The position numbers and the translations under genes are program-made. From NCBI GenBank assembly GCA_009784025.1, contig WQVK01000011.1:1-59735 (forward strand): 59,735 nt of DNA, in the 5' to 3' direction. A model generated the notes under the pieces. That model worked only from the letters and a program-made list of their open reading frames with translations. It made no database searches and was not told the origin of the DNA. This stretch comes from Defluviitaleaceae bacterium. GTDB lineage: Bacteria > Bacillota > Clostridia > Lachnospirales > WQUN01. Positions 8,097-16,188 of the stretch are shown here, piece after piece (within the stretch, counting starts at the first letter, position 1; the number at the start of each line of letters is the position of its first letter).

Positions 8097-8470
8097 AGAC
8101 CGCCAGAGGCTTTGCCCCCAACGTCTTGTGGAAAATTTCCCGCGCTCTATGCGAGTGTTTTAGGTGGAGCGCCTATACATTTGAAAAAAGCGTCGAAAAA
8201 ACTTTAATCTTTTGGTTTGTGATTTGGAAAAATGCTGATGATTGCAGGGTTTGTTTGAATTCGCATTTGTATTTTAGCTCGTTTCAGCCAAAAAAATGGT
8301 ACCAAACGGTACCATTTTCCCCGAATTATGGTACCGTTTGGTACCATAATAATATAAAAAGGGAGCCGATTCCAAAAATTGCCTCCCTTAAAAAATCCAA
8401 TTATGAAGTTTTTTGCACCGCTTTTTTCCAAAAAAGCGGTTGGGTGTGGGCGAAGCCCACGGTTTTAACC
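8097..8470. repeat. R8 long repeat with R4 fragment and central R1 palindrome
   Basis: It fills the 386-base gap between recQ and the kinase gene. The left arm (AGACCGCCAGAGGCTTTGCC) contains an R4 end fragment (about 8130-8187) where other copies have R9. The R1 centre is 8297-8346. The right arm (8402-8470) has the CGCTTTTTT/AAAAAAGCG hairpin and GGGCGAAGCCCACGG end. In this R1 copy the inner ATAC/GTAT pair is AAAC/GTTT, so both arms changed together. Confidence 0.65.
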
Positions 8471-10660
8471 TTCAGCGCATGTAGTTTCTATACTGTTCAG
8501 CACTTGGTTTAGTTCGTTTTCTAGGGTGGTTAGCATGTTGCTGTCTGGGGTTTCGCATTTTACTATTAGGCGCTCTACGTTTTCGGAGGCATTCATCAGG
8601 CCGTATTCTCCAATCATTTCTGCTAGGCCTTTTAGGGAGTTGGCCAACCTGTGGGCGGTGCTTAGGTCATTTACTTCTATGGCGCTGCAGATGTTTTTGT
8701 AGGTGTTTTGTTGACTTCTTGCTAGGTTTAGGCGTAGGGTTTGTTGTAGGCCTGGGCTTTGTAGGTAGTCGTCTATGTTTTCAGATTCTGCGGGGGTGGT
8801 TAGGGTTTTGGGGGGTGCTGTGTCAAGTTGGTTTTGCTTGTTTTTGATGTATTTTACTAGGATATTATTTAGCTGCTTTGTGTCTATTGGTTTAGAGATA
8901 AAGCCGTCGAAGCCGCTGTTTATGAATTCTTCTGCCGTACCCATAAGGGCATTGGCGGTGAACACTATTATGGGGTGAGTGTAGCCCATGTCGCGCATGG
9001 TGCGCATGGCTTCAACGCCGCTTATAACTGGCATAAGCTGGTCCATGAAGATGATGTCGTAGACTTTACCCTGCTTTATTTTTTCTATGGCATCTTGGGC
9101 ATTATTGCAGGTTTCTATGGTGAGGTCGTAGAAGCTGAGCAGGCCAATGGCTACGTATAGGTTGGCTTCAACATCGTCCACTATAAGCACAGAGCCGTAT
9201 GGCATGAGCTCTGGTACGGTGCTTGTTTTTTTTGTGCTGTCTGGGCTGAATGCGCCAAGGCGTTCTAGCCGGAGGGCTGCTTCGTTGCCTAATATGGTGT
9301 GGTCGCTTATTTCTTGTGGGATTTTAACCATTATTGCTGTGCCCTTGCCTGCATCGCTGTCTATGTCTATGGTTGCGCCCATCAGCTGCACTAGATTGTA
9401 TATTGTGGGCATGCCAAGGCTTGCGCCTGTTACGGTGCGCATCCCACTTTCGTGGAAATGGGTGGAATTTTCATATAGGTTTTCTAACTGTTCTTTGGAC
9501 ATGCCATGGCCGGTGTCTGTAACCAGTATCATTAGATTGGCGAAGCCGTCATCTTTTGTGCATGTGATGGACAGCTCTACAGAGCCTGCTTCTGTATATT
9601 TGAAGGCGTTGGATAATAGGTTGTTTATAATTTGCTTTATATGCAAAGCGTCGCCTATTAGCTTGCTGGGCAGGTTTTCGTCTACATGTAGGTTAAAGTT
9701 GATGTTCTTGCCGTTTAGGTAGGCGCGGTATAGATTGGCTGCGTCGCTTATCATGTTGATTACACTGTATTCTTCACAGTTTATGGCTACATTGCCGGAT
9801 TCTATGTTGTTTACTATGTTAAGAAGCAGGCTGGCAGAGCCGTGAATCTTTAACAGGTCTTCTTCCATATGGGTGGGTAGGATATCTGTGTTTTGTAGTT
9901 TGGCCTCTGTAATGCCAAGTATTGCGGTGATGGGGGCGCGTAGCTGGTGGCTGATGCTGGCTGGGGGTATTGTTTTGGCTTGGTCGTCTATTTCGCTGGT
10001 CTTGTTTTGGTCGTAGGTTTTTATGCCTTTGCCTATTTCCTTTGTGCTTTTTGCAAGGTTGCGCAAGGTGGGTCGCGCGGCATTGCGTACCTTGATAACG
10101 CCCACTACTATTGCAGTAATCACTAACAGGATGGCGATGGCAATAATGGGAAGATACCTGCCGCCAAGCACCGCTGCATAGGAAGAAAGCGCAACGATAG
10201 GCCAGCTTGTGCCGATGATAGGGGATATGCTAGCGTACCTGTGCGGGCCGTTGCTAAGGCCTGCGTTAAAATTGTCGCTTTGTAAAGAACCATGAACTGT
10301 AAGCATCAGCTGCATATCTGGGGCGAAGGTTGCGTGGCTCATTATTTTGTGGAAGGCGTTGGCTTTGTTTGCTTGATTATCGTCATCTGCCAGCCACCGT
10401 GATAGGGTTGTAGAGCGGGAGATTTGCTGCATTAAAACAAAATGCCGTCCGGTGCTATTTTGAAAATTGGACGCGGCTTCAATAGGATACTGGCGCGCAA
10501 GCTGCCCTGCAAAATCGGCGGAAAGAGAACTTGATATGTAAGTACCCACGGTAAACAAAATGACAACGATAAAAACAGGCAGGCCAATATAAAAAATGCG
10601 AGCGCGAGTGGCCAGCCTAATGTCTTTTGTGCGAAATATGCTTGGAGGTTTTAATTTCAT
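8465..10660 (-). CDS. Hybrid sensor histidine kinase with receiver and Hpt domains
   Basis: A 731-residue membrane phosphorelay protein. One membrane helix is at about 22-44. An extracytoplasmic sensor of about 115 residues follows, then a second helix at about 164-190. The dimerisation domain has the phosphorylated His238 in ISHQLRAPI. The ATP-binding domain has N-box INNLLSNAFKY and VTDTGHGMS. A receiver at about 489-605 has Asp540 in FMDQLMP and the KP motif. A C-terminal Hpt domain has His670 in TAHRLANSLKG. All phosphorelay steps are on one chain. The final response regulator is not next to it. AAGGAG stands 9 bases before the ATG. The stop region lies in an R8 arm. Confidence 0.93.
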   Translation of the reverse strand: MKLKPPSIFRTKDIRLATRARIFYIGLPVFIVVILFTVGTYISSSLSADFAGQLARQYPIEAASNFQNSTGRHFVLMQQISRSTTLSRWLADDDNQANKANAFHKIMSHATFAPDMQLMLTVHGSLQSDNFNAGLSNGPHRYASISPIIGTSWPIVALSSYAAVLGGRYLPIIAIAILLVITAIVVGVIKVRNAARPTLRNLAKSTKEIGKGIKTYDQNKTSEIDDQAKTIPPASISHQLRAPITAILGITEAKLQNTDILPTHMEEDLLKIHGSASLLLNIVNNIESGNVAINCEEYSVINMISDAANLYRAYLNGKNINFNLHVDENLPSKLIGDALHIKQIINNLLSNAFKYTEAGSVELSITCTKDDGFANLMILVTDTGHGMSKEQLENLYENSTHFHESGMRTVTGASLGMPTIYNLVQLMGATIDIDSDAGKGTAIMVKIPQEISDHTILGNEAALRLERLGAFSPDSTKKTSTVPELMPYGSVLIVDDVEANLYVAIGLLSFYDLTIETCNNAQDAIEKIKQGKVYDIIFMDQLMPVISGVEAMRTMRDMGYTHPIIVFTANALMGTAEEFINSGFDGFISKPIDTKQLNNILVKYIKNKQNQLDTAPPKTLTTPAESENIDDYLQSPGLQQTLRLNLARSQQNTYKNICSAIEVNDLSTAHRLANSLKGLAEMIGEYGLMNASENVERLIVKCETPDSNMLTTLENELNQVLNSIETTCAEG

Positions 10661-10788
10661 GATGCTACTCCTTACCTGGCCGATGGGCGTAGAAGTTTGG
10701 GAAATATATGATATAAAAAGTCAAGGTTTGTTAAAACAAATAGAGCCAGCGTAAACCGCCACAATAGTAGCATTTTATTGTTGTGTAG

Positions 10789-11382
10789 TCAATGATTCTT
10801 AAAATAATGAGATGGTTTTGGAGGGATTGTATTGAGCCCGCTGATGCAAATTAGGACTTGTGCTGGCAGGTAAAAGACCCAAATTAGATGAAAGGTTATG
10901 AGCGGGGGCGAGATGTTTAGGTGGCCGGGTAGGTTAAACAGCAGTACATTGATATCGCAGGCGGCAAATAGGATAAGCCCGGTTAGCATGACAATATGCT
11001 TGGGCTGGCGTGTTTTTTTTGCTGCAAGAACCCAGGTTATGATATTTGCCAGGAAGAGCAGCGCGTATAGGGCGGCCAGGAACAGCAGAGAATGTAGGAA
11101 CATCCCCACCAAAACTGCCGCGAAAGGCGCGGCAAGCCAGGCAGGGTTGAGTTTGCGGCCAGGCTGGGTTTCTAGCCCTCGCATGATGTAGCAGGCATGG
11201 GCGAATATGAATATGGCTACCCCCGGTAGATGCCAGTCGCGGATGATTAAAAAGTAATCTGCCGCTGCAGTGAAGCTTAGGCCGTATATTAGCCAGCGCC
11301 AGTCGCGTTTGGTGCTGCGGTGGGGGTACGAGGCTAGGGCGGTGCATAGGCAGGCTAATATGAAGATGAATTTTAGTGTCAT
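10789..11382 (-). CDS. YhhN/TMEM86-like multi-pass membrane protein
   Basis: 197 residues with about six to seven membrane helices. It resembles the YhhN (lysoplasmalogenase-like) family: an acidic residue in a membrane helix (SFTAAADYFLI) followed by PGVAIFIFAHACYI, and a further helix with ACDINVLLFNL. Characterised family members hydrolyse the vinyl ether bond of lysoplasmalogens. Plasmalogens occur in many anaerobic Clostridia, which would fit. The assignment rests on this pattern only and is moderate. AAAGGAGG stands 7 bases before the ATG. It is a lone gene about 130 bases downstream of the kinase promoter region. Confidence 0.6.
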   Translation of the reverse strand: MTLKFIFILACLCTALASYPHRSTKRDWRWLIYGLSFTAAADYFLIIRDWHLPGVAIFIFAHACYIMRGLETQPGRKLNPAWLAAPFAAVLVGMFLHSLLFLAALYALLFLANIITWVLAAKKTRQPKHIVMLTGLILFAACDINVLLFNLPGHLNISPPLITFHLIWVFYLPAQVLICISGLNTIPPKPSHYFKNH

Positions 11383-11468
11383 GGGTTGGCCTCCTTTGTT
11401 ATGTTATTGCCGGATTTTTGGCGGTTGATTCTGGGCAGGAGGCGGTTCTGGCGTGAAAAGTGTTTTGG

Positions 11469-11574
11469 TATAGTGGGATGAATGAAAAACGGCCCGGCCA
11501 AAGCGGCACCCAAAACGCCGAGATAAGGCGTTTTTGCCGCGACAGACGAGACCGATTTGGAATCATTTTGCTAT
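11469..11574. repeat. R3 repeat
   Basis: TATAGTGGGATGAATGAAAA at the left and GACCGATTTGGAATCATTTTGCTAT at the right are the family's inverted ends. The core has GAACGCC-type arms (AAACGCCGAGATAAGGCGTTT). Confidence 0.6.
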
Positions 11575-11587
11575 TTGGGCGGATTTT

Positions 11588-11626
11588 AATTCAGTTGGTC
11601 GGATTTTCCGACCAACTGAATTTTTT
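11588..11626. repeat. R5 terminator-like hairpin
   Basis: Stem AATTCAGTTGGTCGG/CCGACCAACTGAATT followed by TTTT. A GGAGG-preceded 21-codon frame (11666-11731) follows. I do not consider it a gene. Bases 11732-11841 show nothing recognisable. Confidence 0.6.
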
Positions 11627-11841
11627 CCCAAGGGGTATAATCAATTTTTTACACGGAGGATTGTGTATGGTAATTTACGCCATGATGGGGCGGGGCGACA
11701 TTCGCATGGCACAACAAAACCCCGCTACATAGCAGCGGTTAGCAATTGAAGGTTAAGAAAAAACAGCAAGCAAGCCACCGGCTGCGAGACGCAAACTAAC
11801 GCCTCACAGCTAATGCCTACGGGGCTGCCCGCCGCCAGGCG

Positions 11842-11949
11842 CTATGCGAGGATTAAGCCTACTAGGGGTCCTAGTATTAGGGCTAGCACTAGGATTATTA
11901 CTACTACAAGTACGATGGTTCTTTTTGTTTTTGGGGATAAGCGTTTCAT
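11842..11949 (-). CDS. 35-residue membrane microprotein coupled to the UvrD-type helicase
   Basis: A short reading frame with a basic head (MKRLSPKTKR) followed by one very hydrophobic helix of Ile/Val/Leu containing a Gly-Pro (about residues 11-35). Its ATG overlaps the helicase stop as ATGA, and AAAGGAG lies 7 bases upstream inside the helicase 3' end, so translational coupling is likely. Every codon fits a typical single-pass membrane peptide with the N-terminus in the cytoplasm. The function is unknown. The overlap and strong ribosome site argue against chance. Confidence 0.65.
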   Translation of the reverse strand: MKRLSPKTKRTIVLVVVIILVLALILGPLVGLILA

Positions 11950-13802
11950 GTTAGCTCCTTTATGAACCTTGATGGTTTTGTTGGTTTATCATACCTGGAT
12001 TTTATGGTGGATAGGTATAATTCTTTTTTCGCCCGGGTAATGCCCACGTATAGCAGGCGGCGTTCTTCTTCTAGTTCTGGTTCGGTTTTGCTGCGTATAG
12101 ACGGCAGGATTTCTTCTACTACGCCGGCTATGAAAACCCGCTCAAATTCTAGTCCCTTGGCAGAATGTAAAGTGGTTAGGGTGCAGCAATCGCCGGTGGG
12201 GGGCGTTTCTTTTGCGGCTTGGGTAACATGGGCGGCATGGCTGATAAAATCTGCCGGGTTTGGGAATTGCTTGGCCGCCTCTTGCAGTTCATCTGCTATT
12301 TCGAACAGGCCTTTGTGGTTGATTCTGCGGTATTCAGAATGGTCCATTATATGGCCGTTGTAGCCTAGGCCGCGGCGAATTTGCTTTATTGCATCGTGGG
12401 TGTTGCGGCGGGCAAGTATGGTCAGGTCGCTTTTTAGCTCTTCTATCTTGGTTTTTGTGGCGGTATGGATTGTGGGGTCGCGGGTGTAGGCCGCAAAAAG
12501 GTCAAGGTCGTTCTTGCGCATGGATTGCAAAAATGCCTGGCTTATATAGCGGAAAGGCTTGTTTATAATTCGCTCTGCATCTGGGCAGTGGCCAATTTTC
12601 TGCCGCCGCCCAAGCCTTCCAATAACCCGCAAATACGCAAAAATATCCTGAGCCACCCAATGCTCGTAAAGGGTGGGTATTTCGTCGCGGTTTTTGAAGG
12701 GTATGTTCATATTAAGGAACACATCCATGAAGGCACGCGCTTGCATGTTAAGCCTGTATGTGATGGCAATTTCGCTAAGTTTTGCGCCTTTTTTCCATAC
12801 GCTGCGTATGGCTTCGGCTATTTTTATGGCTTCGTGGTTTTGGTCGTCAGATACTAATATTACGGGCTTTTTGCCCGTCACCCCGGTGCCGCGAATACCC
12901 TTGTCATATCGCATTTTATTACCCACAATTAGGCTGTTGGCCATGTCAATTATCTCTAGGGTAGAACGATAATTTATATCAAGTGTAACCTGTTGTACCT
13001 GGGCGAAATCCTGCGGGAAGTTAAGCAAAAATTCTGGCCGCGAGCCACGAAAGCGGTAGATGCTTTGGTCATCATCCCCCACCACAAAAATATTATGGCT
13101 GCCCTCCGCCAAAAGCTTCACTGCCTCATATTGCACACGGTTTATATCCTGAAACTCGTCTATCATAATATATTTAAATTGCCGCTGCCAAAATTCTAAT
13201 TCTGCCGGCTGGCTTTTTAAAATTTCATAGGAATGGCATAACATATCATCGAAATCGATTTTGTTTTGCTGGCCCTTATAGGTTTCATACCCCTGGCAAA
13301 TTTCCCGAAAATCCTCTGGTGAAATGCTGCTGGCCTGGTATTCTGCCAGATGGTGAAGCTCGTTGCGTAGCAGGGACATTTCGTTGGTTACAGCCAGCAA
13401 TAAATCTTCATCTGCGTCGTATTGCCGCTCTTTTAGCGCGCCGCGCACAAAGTTGCGGCGTTCTCCGTCTGCCAAAATCGCATCTAGGCCGCAATTTCTG
13501 TTGCGCCGCAATACACGAAAAAACATGGAATGGAAAGTGCCAAAATTAACTTTTGGCAAATCACTGCCCAGGTAAAGCTGGGCAAAGCGTCGCTCCATCT
13601 CTTGGGCCGCGGCTTTAGAATATGTGATAACCAAAATATTTGCCGGGTTTATCCCGGCGTTTACAAGGTTGGCAGCCCGGGCGGTAATCACGGCTGTTTT
13701 GCCGCTGCCTGGGCCTGCAAGCACCATCATTGGGCCATTTATATGGGCGGCTGCTTTTTCTTGGTTGGCATTTAAGCTTAGCATGTTCCAATTATACACC
13801 AT
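11946..13802 (-). CDS. UvrD/PcrA-type superfamily 1 helicase
   Basis: A 3'-5' DNA helicase of the UvrD/Rep group, 618 residues, shorter than the 720-770 of PcrA or UvrD. Motifs in order: Q-motif NQEKAA, Walker A GPGSGKT (30-36), ITYSKAAAQEM (Ia), GTFHS, DEFQD (Walker B), VGDDDQSIYRFRG, NYRS, TLHSAKGLEFERVF and ERRLLYVGITRAKKEL. It probably serves repair or removal of protein roadblocks. It may be a second, accessory paralogue rather than the housekeeping PcrA. ATG at 13802 and the ATG six codons later are both possible. Neither has a clear ribosome site. A TATAAT lies between them. Confidence 0.93.
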   Translation of the reverse strand: MVYNWNMLSLNANQEKAAAHINGPMMVLAGPGSGKTAVITARAANLVNAGINPANILVITYSKAAAQEMERRFAQLYLGSDLPKVNFGTFHSMFFRVLRRNRNCGLDAILADGERRNFVRGALKERQYDADEDLLLAVTNEMSLLRNELHHLAEYQASSISPEDFREICQGYETYKGQQNKIDFDDMLCHSYEILKSQPAELEFWQRQFKYIMIDEFQDINRVQYEAVKLLAEGSHNIFVVGDDDQSIYRFRGSRPEFLLNFPQDFAQVQQVTLDINYRSTLEIIDMANSLIVGNKMRYDKGIRGTGVTGKKPVILVSDDQNHEAIKIAEAIRSVWKKGAKLSEIAITYRLNMQARAFMDVFLNMNIPFKNRDEIPTLYEHWVAQDIFAYLRVIGRLGRRQKIGHCPDAERIINKPFRYISQAFLQSMRKNDLDLFAAYTRDPTIHTATKTKIEELKSDLTILARRNTHDAIKQIRRGLGYNGHIMDHSEYRRINHKGLFEIADELQEAAKQFPNPADFISHAAHVTQAAKETPPTGDCCTLTTLHSAKGLEFERVFIAGVVEEILPSIRSKTEPELEEERRLLYVGITRAKKELYLSTIKSRYDKPTKPSRFIKELT

Positions 13803-13857
13803 TTGATGTACAATAACACAAGAAAATTTGACATAGTCTTAGAAATGAGGGCGAGTT

Positions 13858-14478
13858 ATGCTAAACACTGTAATTTTTGTAGGTTTTTTTGTGCTGTTGG
13901 CAGTTTCAGTTGCGGTGGTGGTTGTTGTGGCTGTATCTAAAAAGAGGAAAAATGCCATGCCACAGGGTTTTTTGAAGGCAGAATCTAACCTGCTGCGCAA
14001 GATGGAGATAGACCCAGAGTTATTCTTCGAGCCAGATTTAACCCAGCTGCCCCAGCTGCCAGAAGGCGACCCTCACGATGTAGAGCTGGCCGCCAGCCGA
14101 ACCATGATTTATTTTAAAGAACCCATAAGCGACATGCATTTAAGCCGACAGTATTCCCCGGCGCAGATGAGCGAAATCTCGGGCTACCGGGAGAATTTTA
14201 ACCATCACCTGAAAACACTAACAAACTGGGCAAACAGCCTGGCAGAAATAGTAGAAACCACAGAAGACGCCTTGCTTGTGCTGGGTTATGTAATTGCCCA
14301 CGGTGCAGAAGACGCCGCCCCATACAAGCTGGCCGCAGAGCTGTACGCAGAATACGGCGCAGTGGAAATTTTGGAAGCCCTGATAGATACCGTAGAGGCC
14401 AGAGAGTTCCGTAATGCCGTAACCCGTGATGCGATTTTAGATTTTATAGGAGATAGAATCGATGAGCTTAGCAGATAA
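13858..14478 (+). CDS. Hypothetical membrane-anchored protein upstream of thyA
   Basis: Not recognised. 206 residues with one N-terminal membrane helix (about 4-28, very rich in Val) followed by a KKRK stop-transfer. The rest is soluble, acidic and helical. Topology suggests a cytoplasmic domain tethered to the membrane. GAGGGCG precedes the ATG. The 3' end overlaps the thyA start by 17 bases, so the pair is cotranscribed and probably coupled, although no functional tie to thymidylate synthesis can be read from the protein. Confidence 0.75.
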   Translation: MLNTVIFVGFFVLLAVSVAVVVVVAVSKKRKNAMPQGFLKAESNLLRKMEIDPELFFEPDLTQLPQLPEGDPHDVELAASRTMIYFKEPISDMHLSRQYSPAQMSEISGYRENFNHHLKTLTNWANSLAEIVETTEDALLVLGYVIAHGAEDAAPYKLAAELYAEYGAVEILEALIDTVEAREFRNAVTRDAILDFIGDRIDELSR

Positions 14479-15289
14479 TATTTTTATAGAAAACAGCAGG
14501 CAAATATTGCAAGGGGTATCTGATGCCGGCCAAAACGTACGCCCAAAATGGGATGACGGCACCCCAGCCCACACGCTACGCACATTTGGCTTGGTTAGCC
14601 GTTACGATTTATCTATAGAATTCCCGGCGGTAACGTTGCGGCGGTTGGCTTTTAAAAAATGCATAGACGAAATTTTATGGATATGGCAGAAAAAATCCAA
14701 TAATGTTAACGATTTAAACTCTAAAATATGGGATGCCTGGGCAGATGAAACAGGCTCTATAGGCAAGGCATACGGCTATCAGCTGGGTATAAAACATAAA
14801 TACCCAGAAGGTGAATTTGACCAAGTAGACAGAGTTCTGCACGATTTGCAGCATAACCCCGCATCCCGCCGCATAATCACCAACATATACAACCATCAAG
14901 ACCTGCACGCCATGGGGCTATACCCCTGCGCCTACAGCGTCACCTTTAATGTAATGGAAGGCAGGCTAAACGCCATACTAAACCAGCGTTCTCAAGACTT
15001 TTTGGCCGCCAACAACTGGAATGTAGCCCAATACGCAATTTTTATGCATATGCTGGCGCAAACCAGCGGCCTGCAAGCTGGCACCCTAATGCATGTAATA
15101 GCAGACGCCCATATATACGACAGGCATATCCCCATAGTGGAAGAGCTTTTAACAAAAGAGCCCCGCCCCGCCCCAATATTAAAAATTAACCCAGATGTGA
15201 AGGATTTTTATAAATTTACCGTGGATGATTTCCAGCTGGAAGGCTATAAGCCCCACAAATTTGGCCATACAATACCGGTGGCAGTGTAG
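14462..15289 (+). CDS. thyA: Thymidylate synthase (ThyA type)
   Basis: Methylates dUMP to dTMP with methylene-tetrahydrofolate, which becomes dihydrofolate. 275 residues. Catalytic Cys156 sits in LYPCAYS, where most family members have PCH. LNQRSQDFLAANNWNVAQYA and HVIADAHIYDRHI are the dUMP-binding signatures, and GKAYGYQ is the conserved central motif. GGAGAT lies before the ATG, inside the upstream gene. folA follows after a hairpin and the R6 array. The dihydrofolate made here must be reduced by that enzyme. Confidence 0.95.
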   Translation: MSLADNIFIENSRQILQGVSDAGQNVRPKWDDGTPAHTLRTFGLVSRYDLSIEFPAVTLRRLAFKKCIDEILWIWQKKSNNVNDLNSKIWDAWADETGSIGKAYGYQLGIKHKYPEGEFDQVDRVLHDLQHNPASRRIITNIYNHQDLHAMGLYPCAYSVTFNVMEGRLNAILNQRSQDFLAANNWNVAQYAIFMHMLAQTSGLQAGTLMHVIADAHIYDRHIPIVEELLTKEPRPAPILKINPDVKDFYKFTVDDFQLEGYKPHKFGHTIPVAV

Positions 15290-15298
15290 GAAAATCTG

Positions 15299-15332
15299 AA
15301 CCAACTAATTACAATCTGTAATTAGTTGGTTT
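15299..15332. terminator. Palindromic hairpin after thyA
   Basis: Perfect stem ACCAACTAATTACA/TGTAATTAGTTGGT with a 3-base loop. It lies 10 bases after the thyA stop. The same core recurs at 51789 after another gene, so it is also a dispersed repeat. The T-run is short. Confidence 0.5.
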
Positions 15333-15340
15333 ACAAAACA

Positions 15341-15660
15341 ACCCGCGCGCACAGCGCACACCCGCAGCAAAGTAAGGAAGCGGAAGTGGGCTATGTCCGC
15401 TTTAGCGGCGGGTTAATGGGGCAGCGCCCTATTCCAACAAACCGCTTCCCAAAACTATCTGCGCGCACAGCGCGCACCCGCAGCAAAGCAAGGAAGCGGA
15501 AGCGGGCTACGCCCGCTTTAGCGGCGGGTTAATGGCAGCGCCCCATCCCAACAAACCGCTTCCCAAAACTATCTGCGCGCACAGCGCGCACCCGCAGCAA
15601 AGCAAGGAAGCGGAAGCGGGCTACGCCCGTTGTAGCGGCGGGGTTTGGGGCAGCGCCCAT
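15341..15660. repeat. R6 tandem array, three units of about 115 bp
   Basis: Units begin at about 15345, 15461 and 15575 (spacing 116 and 114). Each has GCGCGCACAGCGC, CACCCGCAGCAAAG, AAGGAAGCGGAAG, a GCGGGCTACGCCCGC hairpin, GCGGCGGG and GGCAGCGCCC. They are joined by ACAAACCGCTTCCCAAAACT. Units 2 and 3 are nearly identical and unit 1 is more divergent. A single diverged unit is at about 35688. GC content is much higher than in neighbouring gaps. It separates thyA from folA. Confidence 0.85.
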
Positions 15661-15679
15661 CTAGATGGAGGTTTTATTT

Positions 15680-16174
15680 ATGAATTTATCTGTAGCAGTG
15701 GCGAAAAATTGGGGGATTGGCTGCCAGGGGGATTTGGTTTTTCGTATTAAGGATGATTTGAAGCGGTTTCGGCAGCTTACCACTGGCAAGGTAGTGGTGA
15801 TGGGGCGCAAAACGCTGGAGTCTTTAAAGGATGGCAAGCCACTGCCTAAGCGCGACAATATCGTGCTTTCTCGCGAGGCGGGGCTGGTTATACCCGGGGC
15901 TATCGTATGTGGCTCTGCCAGCGAAACCCGTGAAGTGCTGAAAAACTACCAGCCACAGGATATTTTTATCATAGGCGGCGGCGATATTTACGCGCAATTT
16001 TTGGATGATTGCAAATTCGCCTATATCACAAAGGTAGACGCCACCGCAAATGCAGATGCATTCTTCCCAAACATAGACGAGATGCCCCATTGGCGGCTTG
16101 TGGAAGAATCCCAGCCAATGCAGCAAGACGGGCTGCGCTACAGTTTTTGCCTGTATCAAAACGAGAAACTATAA
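15680..16174 (+). CDS. folA: Dihydrofolate reductase
   Basis: Reduces dihydrofolate to tetrahydrofolate with NADPH, recycling the product of ThyA. 164 residues. Family features: SVAVAKNWGIGCQGDLVF (N-terminal strand and Met20-type loop), KDDLKRF with the substrate-binding acid, VVMGRKT (NADPH site), LPKRDNIVLSR and FIIGGGDIYAQFL. ATG 15680 is chosen because GGAGG lies 8 bases before it. An ATG 15 bases earlier is itself part of that ribosome site. polA follows after 14 bases. Confidence 0.95.
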   Translation: MNLSVAVAKNWGIGCQGDLVFRIKDDLKRFRQLTTGKVVVMGRKTLESLKDGKPLPKRDNIVLSREAGLVIPGAIVCGSASETREVLKNYQPQDIFIIGGGDIYAQFLDDCKFAYITKVDATANADAFFPNIDEMPHWRLVEESQPMQQDGLRYSFCLYQNEKL

Positions 16175-16188
16175 GCTTGGAGGCCAAT

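Noticed and set aside
11666-11731. 21-residue gene with GGAGG ribosome site
   Set aside because: The ribosome site is good but the peptide is very short, shows no helix or motif, and has no coupled neighbour. It is not distinguishable from chance.
11969-13775. Open frames opposite the UvrD-type helicase, recQ and the potABC genes
   Set aside because: Several long antisense frames exist but lack ribosome sites and family features. They mirror the codon bias of the real genes.
15341-15660. CRISPR array
   Set aside because: The units are about 115 bp, nearly identical along their length and only three in number. There are no short repeats with unique spacers and no cas genes.
16009-16188. N-terminal extension of DNA polymerase I
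   Set aside because: It overlaps folA in another frame, has low-complexity basic sequence, and a strong ribosome site precedes ATG 16189.
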